Assembly: GCA_037176705.1 (NCBI GenBank) | Contig: CM073895.1 | Coordinates: forward strand, 2,046,001 to 2,110,000 | DNA: 64,000 nucleotides | Direction of reading: 5' to 3' | Source of the DNA: Molossus alvarezi | Taxonomy: Eukaryota > Chordata > Mammalia > Chiroptera > Molossidae | In this document: positions 56,380-64,000 of the stretch, piece after piece | Position numbering within the stretch: position 1 is the first letter of the stretch | How the letters are laid out: each line of letters begins with the position of its first letter | Program-made: the position numbers and the translations under genes | Notes under the pieces: model-generated | Seen by the model: only the letters and a program-made list of their open reading frames with translations | The model's database searches: none | What the model was told of the DNA's origin: nothing

Positions 56380-56575
56380 GCGGCTGAGCTTGGGAAAATC
56401 TATTACGGCCGAGTCATTAATCTGGGGCTGCCGCCGCGGGCTCTTTCGAGCCCTCTATTTAATGGGCTGCTTCCTGAGCTCCGGAGGAGCCGTGCTGCTA
56501 GGCTCTCTTGATCAGCTTTGTTTAATTATCAAAATATTTGATGCAGAAAATTGACATTAGTTCTGAAGGTTCTGC
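56380..56575. promoter_or_regulatory. Candidate conserved non-coding element 9
   Basis: The words aaaatctattacggccgagt, cattaatctggggctgccgc, ctctatttaatgggctgctt and gctttgtttaattatcaaaa (TAATTA at 56523-56528) are followed by tatttgatgcagaaaattga. CpG words persist among AT-rich motifs. It is repeat-free. Confidence 0.55.
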
Positions 56576-57349
56576 CCTCCTCCCCCTGCCTGGCTCCCGG
56601 TGACACTGAGCGCCTCAGCGTTGCTGCACCCTTAGCCTCAAACAGCAAGCGGGCCCCTCGCCCGTGCTCGGCCAGCGGACACGTGGGTGAGCTGCCTGGT
56701 CGTGCCTGTGGGGAGGGGCCCAGCCCTGGGAGCGTAGGGGTCAGAGTGCATCCGGGAGCTGCTCTTCTGCCTCCGGGGGCTCAGCCTCCCCTCCCACCTG
56801 CTGAGCCCAGACCCTACAAGGCTTCAGCTCCCAGCCCGGCCCAGGATGGCCAGAGGTGTCCCCGTGCGCTTCATTTCCGGCCCACGCTGGGGTGCTCACC
56901 GGGCCCTGTCCAGGCTTTAGCTCTGGTCCTGGAGCTCTGTGTCAGCATGGGTGTGCCCCTTGTGTGGCTGCGTGAATCCCGGGTGTGTGCACACGTGTGT
57001 GTGGATGTCTGCTGTCCTGTGCACCCCGCGGTTAACCCAGGGCAGTGAAGTTGGCCTCCAGGAGGCCCCTCCTGATTCCTGGGTCTGAGTTCGTTTGTCT
57101 GTCTGTGTAAATCAGTCTCTGCTTGTGAAGGCCCACGGCTGCGAGATTTGGTCCTGGCCCGAGGGGTCAGGCTCAGGACCCTGCTCTGGGCGCCAGGCGC
57201 CACGGAGGGGGTTCGAGTGGGGCCGGTGAGCACGCGCACTGGGGAGGGCCGTGACCCCGGCCGCGCAGACAGCGGAGCGGCGGACCCAGAAGTCATTTAC
57301 CCGCTGCTCGGCCCCTCAGCCGTGGCTCGGCGGCCAGCCCGGTCCTCGA

Positions 57350-57440
57350 GGGCGGCGTATTTTCAGATGGCAGATCATTTTCAAAACAGAAAGTGGTTTC
57401 AAGGTTGAGAAGATACTATTATGGGAAACAAATAGCGGTC
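57350..57440. promoter_or_regulatory. Candidate conserved non-coding element 10 (short)
   Basis: A short AT-rich island (gcgtattttcagatggcaga, tcattttcaaaacagaaagt, gaagatactattatgggaaa) abuts CpG-rich sequence. Evidence is composition only. Confidence 0.38.
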
Positions 57441-58539
57441 AGGTGTAGACTCAGGTTCCCCTTGCAGCCAGGCCCAGCGGGCCGTGGTGGGAGGAGGGGC
57501 CCTGCTCCAGGTCCACCTGCAGGGAAAGAGAGCAGGTGACCAGGAGGCCGCCCTGCCAGCCGTCTGCCCCTGGAGAACGGCTGGCGCCCCGCACGGCGGG
57601 TGGCCCTGGCAGCCGGCCCCGGGCCCCTCCAGCGAGAACCCCACGTGTCTTGGTAACAACCTGTGGACACTGTGTGTTCAGTCGGATGATGGGCATGAGT
57701 CCTGGCAGAGGTGGTATCACCTGCCTGCAGAAGCTGAGGGTGGGTGGCCCTGTGTTATTTGTTTCCTGTCCCCGCAGACGGCGCCTGCTCCCACTCTGCC
57801 TCTGTGGGAACCGTCACGCTGGCCTCCAGTGCGGCCCGGCAGCCTGGGCCTCTCCCGGTGTCACAGAGGAGCCACAGGGACAGGCGGTCGGTGTGGTGAC
57901 CTCCAGGAGCCCTGGTGCAGCGGCCTCTGGGACAAGGGAGGCCGCAGGCGGGGACGCGCCAGGCGTGGCCCTGGTAGGCGTGGTGTGTCTATGATCGGCA
58001 CACTTGCCTGCAGGGTGACCACTTTTTAAAACCGCAGTTGAACCCAGTGTGTGTGAGGGTAAATGAATGGGCTGCTGAGTAACCATGGTAACGACCTGCC
58101 ATCCCAGCCCTGGCCCGTGGTCTTGACCTCATTGTTCTGGACTCCGCCTGCAGGTGCTGGGCAAGTGGTCTGTGTAGCCACTCCCGGAGGCCTCTGAACG
58201 TTCATGTGCTGCCCACTGCATCGGGGACCTCTGGGGGTGAGGGGCAGCCTTTCCACAGGCCTGAGCCTGCCCCCATCAGTGGGGTGTTTGTATTTCCGGC
58301 TCCCAAGGGGATACCTCAATCACCCGCACAGCCTGGGCCCCCCAGGAGCTGAGGCTGGGGGCTGCTGGCACTGTCCTGGGCAGGGTGAGCGTCCCCACTT
58401 GAGAGACTGTGCTTGTCTGTCCTGCGAGGGGCAGCCTGTGAGCACTCAGGGGGCCGGTGCTCTGGGGGCCTGGCCGCCCGGACACGCCAGGGTTAAGGCT
58501 GCTCACGACCAGCGTGGTGCCCGGGGGCCTCGTTTCCAT

Positions 58540-58620
58540 TTAGATTTGTTTGTGGTCAGGAGTCGTCACAGGCCAAGGTACCGACCTCGACTTTCCTGAC
58601 ATTACAATTATTGCCGCCCC
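58540..58620. promoter_or_regulatory. Candidate conserved non-coding element 11 (short)
   Basis: The words ccatttagatttgtttgtgg, tcaggagtcgtcacaggcca and cctgacattacaattattgc form a small island in GC-rich DNA. TGTTTGT and ACAATTA words are present. Confidence 0.38.
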
Positions 58621-61600
58621 AGGGACTCATTTTCTGTGCAGCCATCCGCCGACCTGGCCGAACCTGTGTCGCGCCGTTGCCAGCCCCATGGTCCTGCCCG
58701 CCGAGGGGGTCGCGCCTCCCACCGCCCCAGGACCTGCCACCACAGCTCAGCAGCCCCCAAAGGTCCACCCTTCAAGGTACTGTGGCGTGGGCAGACCCCA
58801 GATCCCCACGCAGACCTCGCCGCCCCAGCTCCTCTGCTGTCCAGGCCTGTCTGACTTACCCTGGAGTGGAACCCCGACCAGAGAATGGGAGGGGGAGGGG
58901 CGAGAGAGGGAGGGCTGGGGGGAGGGGCAGCCCCTCCATTCTCCTCTCATCACCCCCTAATGCTATTTCCTAAATGACACCCCTCCCCCCAGCCCATTCA
59001 GGCCCCTCGCCCGGTCACCCACAATCCTGCCATCCCACACGTGTCCAGGTTCATGCCCAGGTGCCCACTTGGACATCAGCGTGGTGACCTCCCCTCACCC
59101 CACTGCCCCGGAGCTTGTCCCGGGCTTGTCAGGTGCAGCTCCTCTGAGGGGTGGCTGTGGGGGTTTCGGCCTCAGCCTCAGGTCCGCGGACCTGACAGGT
59201 TCTGTCTGAAAAGTACAAGCTGTGCCGTCACATCACCGAGGGCTCTGGCGAGACGCTTCCTGACTACTCCACTGCTGAGGGGGTCGGCCTCCCTCACCTC
59301 ACGTGCTCTGTGGGACCCCAGGGACAGGGGCTCCCCCAGCCACGGCCCGGGGGTCACAGGGACAGTGGTGGGAGGGGGAGCGACCCCCTCTGGGAGGCCA
59401 GGCTCCAAGCCCTCCTCCCTGTGCTCTGACGTTTCTTGACCCTCGACTGTAATTCCAGCCTGTGACACCAGAGCTCAAGCCCCTTGCCAGTGGCCGGCGG
59501 GCACCCCGAGTCTGACCTCAGTGTGCTCAATGCCCCGGCCCCGCCCCCCTTGGTCTTGTAAGTCCACCCAGGCCCCACATCCCAGGCTGAGCTCATCGAT
59601 TCTCCAAGTGGCTCTCTGACCTCCTGAAACTCTTGGTGGCCCCCACGCTGCTGGATGGAGCCGAGTGTGGGGGTCACCGTGCCCTACCCCTTGGCCTGTG
59701 AATTCGGCCAGTCACTGAGTCCTGAGGTTGTCCCTGCTGCTTGTCCATCATCCAACAATACTTCTCCAGCCCACATCAGATCCCTTGCCCCAAACACTGC
59801 CCTCTGCTGGGCTGCCTGAGGTCACGCCCCCCCCCCCCCCCCCCCCGCCAGACCGCTCAGCTGTCCTCAGACACTGGCAGGGCCCATGGGTGTCTGGGGG
59901 CCTCCAGCTGCCCCTCTGCCCACGTCCCAGGTGATGTCACCTCCCTGAGTGTGCGCCCTGCTCACTCTGCTCTGCGTCCTCATTAACCTTCTGCTCGCGG
60001 TCATCAGCAAGGTCACAGCAAGGTCACACTGGGCACCCTGCTCGGGGGGGCTGCGTCGGGGTTGGCACTGTTCCCTGCGCTCTGGGCACACCAGCACTGA
60101 GGGCCACGTGGTGCGTGAAGGAGGCCCAGGGCATCCCCAGACAGTCCCGGGTGCCCCAGACTGTTCAGGGTGCACCTGAACCAGGTGGCGTTCAGGTGGC
60201 CCTGGTAGGGGAGCAGCCCTGTGCTCAGGCAGCGGGTCAGCAGGTGCTCCCGAGGGAGGGACGGCGGCACGAGGCCCAGGCGGGAAGCCCGGGGGGACGA
60301 GATGTGCCCTGGCTGGGGCGGCGGACGTCTGACGGGGAGCCGCCTGCTGCATGGCGCCCTGGGGGGGGGGGTTCCCAGCAGAGTGCGCGAGCTGGACCGC
60401 TCTGCTGGGAGGCACAGTGGGTAAGTCGAGGCAGCTGTTTGCCCCTCTCGGAGGGTCGCAGGAAGCAGCCCTCCCTCTGAGACTCGGGACGGAGGAACTC
60501 TGCTTAGTTTCGCTTCACCCAGTATTCACGGGACCCCCGCCGCCCCGCCTGCGTGGGCACCACGAGGCCATTCCCGATGCGTGTGACAGGCACCCCGCAG
60601 GGTTTCCGAGGCCAGGCTTAGCCGGTCCTCTGCCCGGGGCCCACAGGCCGCGATCCCACCTGTGGGCCCCTCGGGAAGCCCCTCCGAGCTCCTGCAGGGG
60701 CTGCGGGACAGTTTGTTAGCATCGGACGGGCCCTGCTGTCTCAGCTCCGAGAGAGAGGCCAGCCCCCGCCTCGGAGACTCTGCCACCCCGGGGCTCACGC
60801 AGGTCTTTCCATCTAACATAACCTGACCCAGCGCACGGTGCCTGGTGCCTGTCACCTCCCATTGGCCAGAAGCAGGTGGGGAGCTCAGGTGGCACCCAGA
60901 GGGGGCCGTGACTCACCAGTCCCCGGAGGGTGTGTCAGCCACACCCAGTAGCGGCCCAGACACCAGACTTGGGGGAGAACCGTCGCCGTTGGAGCTGCGG
61001 GGGGAGCCTGGCCAGAGGGCCTGGGTGGCCGAGGACTGGAAGCGGCCGTGACCGTGACTGTGGGGATGGAGACAGGAGGCAGCCCCCAGGGTCCCGAGTC
61101 TTCCCCTCTACCCGACACTACCTGCTACAAGGGGAAGCAGAAGGGGGTCTCCAATGCTGGGGACACGGCAGGGGCCTCCTCTGCCTGGAGTGGGGGCGGC
61201 GCTGGGGATGGTCCTGAGGCTCAGCGTCCAGGGCAGGGTGTCCCGGACCCTGCCCTGCAGGGGGAGGCACTCAGTGTGAGGGCTCCCGGGCGTGGGCACG
61301 CTCTGGATGCTTCTCTTGGCACCCATGCTGGGAGCCGTTTGGGGTGTCAGGTCTGGGCTCTAGCCGGGTGCAGGAGGGGGCGTGGTTCCAATCTGGGGTC
61401 TTAGAGGGCTGCTGGGTTCAGGGTCTGAAGGACTCTTTGGGGAAACATCTTTTTAGGCAGCTTTGGGGGCCTGCGGGGGGAGGGCAATGTGAGGTGCTGC
61501 TGGATGGAAGCATGGGGAGACTCCGGGGGCCCTAAATCAGGCAGACAGTGGGGGGGGCCCTCCTATCTGCTGTCCCACCCCTGACATGAGGCCTAGAAGA

Positions 61601-62396
61601 GACCGGCTGCCAAGGTCACACAGGCTGGGAGGGCTCAGTGGGCGGCAGCCCTGGGCGCTAGGCTCCGAGTGTGGACAGAGGAGGCAGGTCTGGGCCCTGG
61701 GGACCCCACCCCGAGAGGCTGGGGACGTTAGAGTGGAGGAAGGGACAGTGGGCCAAGGAGCGTGGGGTGGGGTTAGGCAGCCACGTCAGACGCTGCCCTC
61801 CCAGGGACCACAGGGGGACAGAGGAATGGACGGAGGCGGATGGCAGACAGGACCCCACTGAGGCTGGTTCTGGGCTGGGCCGTTCTGAAGGCCCAGCTGG
61901 GGGTGCAGGAGGGTGGAGGGTGCAATTAGGAGCTGGGGGGCTGGCCTGAGGAGTCTTACTGTGAGGACGATGGGTCCCTAGCGATTTACCTTTCTCCTGA
62001 TCAGGGTGCTCACCGCTCCGGGAGGGACAGTCCTGGGGTGTGGGGAGAGGGGGCGGACCTGCCACCAGCAGCTTCAACCAGGGGCTCTCAGTCTAGAGCA
62101 AAGAGGTGGGGGCCCCGGGCCAGTCCCCCAGGAGCAGGAGTGTCTCGTGGTGACCCCCAGGCGGTGGGGCTCCCAGGTCCGTGAGACCCATGCCCGGGAG
62201 GGGTGGATGGGCCCGGGCCCTGGCCCACGCCGGGAGCCTCAGCCCCCCTGGGACATCAGGCCTTGTGGGGGCAGCTCCCAGGAAGAGACTGCGGGGCCTC
62301 TGGCTCATCCCGGAGACTTCCCCAGCCACCTGCCCCTCTCAGCCCTGTCTTGATTTCTGCTTAAAGTTCCAGGGTGTGGAGCCAGGGGCCATCCCG
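58621..62396. other. Intergenic, unannotated apart from homopolymers
   Basis: GC-rich DNA with no supported gene. It holds the C20 run described separately and a G11 run at 60361-60371. Confidence 0.45.
59827..59846 (+). repeat. C20 homopolymer
   Basis: Twenty consecutive C residues. It can form G-quadruplex on the minus strand or i-motif on the plus strand, and its length is likely polymorphic or miscalled. Confidence 0.85.
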
Positions 62397-62432
62397 CTAT
62401 GCTAATAGAACTATGCTAATAGAACTATGCAT
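62397..62432. repeat. 14-bp tandem duplication carrying an octamer-like ATGCTAAT
   Basis: The unit ctatgctaatagaa occurs at 62397-62410 and 62411-62424. A third partial copy at 62425 diverges to ctatgcatatt. ATGCTAAT differs from the POU octamer ATGCAAAT at one base, and the third copy contains ATGCATAT. Confidence 0.75.
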
Positions 62433-63484
62433 ATTCCATGAGCCCGTCCGTCTGCAGGAAGCCAGCGTGCACTGGAGGCGGTAATGAGCCCGGCTGCCCC
62501 AGGATTCCTCACTGTCCAGGTGGCCTGGCCTGGGGCACTGCAGCCCCAGGAATGCTGTCCCAGCTCCAGGCTCCGGGAGGAGGTGTGGAGGGAGGGGAGG
62601 GTGTTGCTGCTGCTCACCGACCTCCTGGTGTTCGTTCTCCGGCCCAGCCTGGGAAGGTGCTGTCCAAATCCTTGATGCTGCACAGAGCGAAGGAGGAAGG
62701 GCCCCCGCCGTGGGCCGTCTTGGAGCCTGGGGGGGGGGGGGAGGGCAGGGGGTGTCCAGATCCAGTGCCACAAGGTGCAGGGTGCCCGGGGACACTTGCA
62801 TTTCAGGTGATCCACAAGCCATTTTGTCGTGAAAGGGTGCCCCCACTATTGCGGGGGACACTCACACACTGAGTTCATTGTTTCTCTGAAACCCACACAG
62901 CTGGCCCCTGGGTTCTGTCTGGCCACCTGAACTTGCACCTGGCCCTTGGGCCACTGCAACCCCGGTCAGCCACCGGGTGAGAGGCCTTCCCTGAGTGGCC
63001 GTGTGGCCAGGATCCCCGAGGTGCGGTGGAAAAGCCGCTCACAGTGGCTGGAGCCACACCCACACAGAGGGCCCAGAACTGCACTGAGAAGCTCTCCTGA
63101 CCCCGCTCAGCCGCGGCCCCAGCCGCAAGTAAGCAGCGGGGTTCCCACAGGCGTGGGCCGGTGCATGGGGGCTCCGCACCCTTCCACAGCTCTGAGCCAG
63201 AGCACAGCGGCCAAGGCCGGGCCGCGCGGAGGGCCCTGGGCGCACAAGCCCACTGAGGCCCGGGTGGAGAGCGCCCACATGTACGGGACCTGTGGGTGGC
63301 TTGGCCCACTCTGGACCACCAGCTGCCCTGGCTAAGGGGCCGCGCGTGGGCAGGGCAGGGGCAGCCCACCCACCGGCCGGCCTAGCGGGGTCTTGGTGCA
63401 GACGCCGCGCACAGACCTCGGCTGCTGCCGCAGGACTGAGCCCGGCGGGTTCCTGAAGCCATTGCCGCTGATCCGTGGAGGCCG
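62433..63484. other. Intergenic, unannotated; G13 run at about 62729-62741
   Basis: GC-rich DNA between the 14-bp duplication and the terminal AT-rich island. No gene is supported. Confidence 0.45.
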
Positions 63485-63885
63485 GACCGTCTCTGGGAGA
63501 GAAATATGGAAGCAATTACTGTGAGAGCCGTCGTTTGAGTAATTCCCAAAGAGACACCGGGCCGGGCCGCCTGAAGCCTGGTGCGGCGCCCTAATGAAGC
63601 AATTAAGGAAAGGGTCCTCCGACTTTGATCTCGATGGGGTAATTTTTACAAAAACATCACGGAGTGATAGATACCCATAACTCAGGGTCCTTAATTGTAC
63701 TTAATTTGTTTGGAATACGAATGTGCATTTAATTAAACCCGCGCGGCCTGCAGGCTTCAAGCAGGGCTGTCAAGGAAAATTAAGACCCAGTTTGCTTTCA
63801 AAGTCGCTGGTTTCTATCAGCAAGGACAGCGGTCTTCGAACAGGAGGTTAGAGATAATTAGGCCGAGAGCTACAGCCCCAGAAAG
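63485..63885. promoter_or_regulatory. Candidate conserved non-coding element 12 (TCF/LEF and homeodomain motifs)
   Basis: A 400-bp island contains CTTTGATC (63623-63630, TCF/LEF consensus), TTAATTAA (63729-63736) and TAATTA (63855-63860). It also has gcaattactgtg, ctaatgaagcaattaagg, ccttaattgtacttaattt and ggtaatttttaca. Unique sequence with embedded CpGs (tagatacccataactcaggg, cccgcgcggcc). It is the largest AT-rich unique island in the window. Confidence 0.6.
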
Positions 63886-64000
63886 CAGAGGGAAGGCCGG
63901 CTGTCAGAGGGAGTGGGGAGACCGGGAGGCCCCGGGTGGGGGGCGGTGGGGCCCCCCGCCCACACAGACCCAGGAACTCCGGGAGTGGGGGTTTGGCTGG

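Noticed and set aside
15155..64000. Search for ACTRT2 or PRDM16 coding sequence
   Set aside because: No actin-like frame and no SET or zinc-finger pattern was seen on either strand, so those genes must lie beyond the right edge if synteny holds.

Overview
This window is mammalian nuclear DNA, almost certainly from a bat. It holds one multi-exon gene with canonical GT-AG introns, long non-coding stretches, old antisense L1 and MIR/L2 remnants, and five copies of a tRNA-derived SINE with the tRNA-like head, simple-repeat middle and A-rich tail of the chiropteran VES family. The exact species cannot be read from the sequence.

Region 1 (about 1-15.2 kb, minus strand) is the 5' two-thirds or more of TTC34, a tetratricopeptide-repeat protein of unknown function. 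Seven coding exons can be placed at base resolution: 15154-14374, 7777-6937, 5728-5503, 4525-4321, 3114-2948, 1952-1682 and 923-709. All six internal junctions agree in phase and give 902 codons open throughout. One canonical TPR is assembled exactly across the exon 5/6 junction. The 3' end of the gene lies off the left edge. Intron 1 (6.6 kb) carries a VES SINE, an AT-rich antisense L1 remnant and a GC-rich minisatellite. A 3' splice site 43 nt upstream of the ATG implies a separate non-coding first exon, and a CpG-dense block at about 16.0-16.45 kb is a candidate promoter.

Region 2 (about 15.2-64 kb) is the 5' flank of TTC34. I find no protein-coding gene there. In human 1p36.32 the corresponding side of TTC34 is a gene-poor interval leading to ACTRT2 and PRDM16 (established synteny; the link to this window is inference). 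The stretch contrasts two kinds of sequence. One is GC-rich DNA crowded with minisatellites: a 33-bp perfect array, a 2.6-kb polypyrimidine tract ending in a 200-N gap, CA/TG alternating tracts, a 1.4-kb CCCTGCC-rich array, an 83-84-bp array and a 24-bp array. The other is a series of compact, low-repeat, AT-richer islands carrying TAATTA, octamer, MEF2, SOX, MEIS and TCF/LEF-type motifs. These islands look like conserved developmental enhancers and are the most interesting content of the window.

The very long reading frames in the repeat arrays are by-products of stop-poor, low-complexity sequence and are not annotated as genes. I found no CRISPR array, prokaryotic system, tRNA or rRNA gene, or intact transposon.
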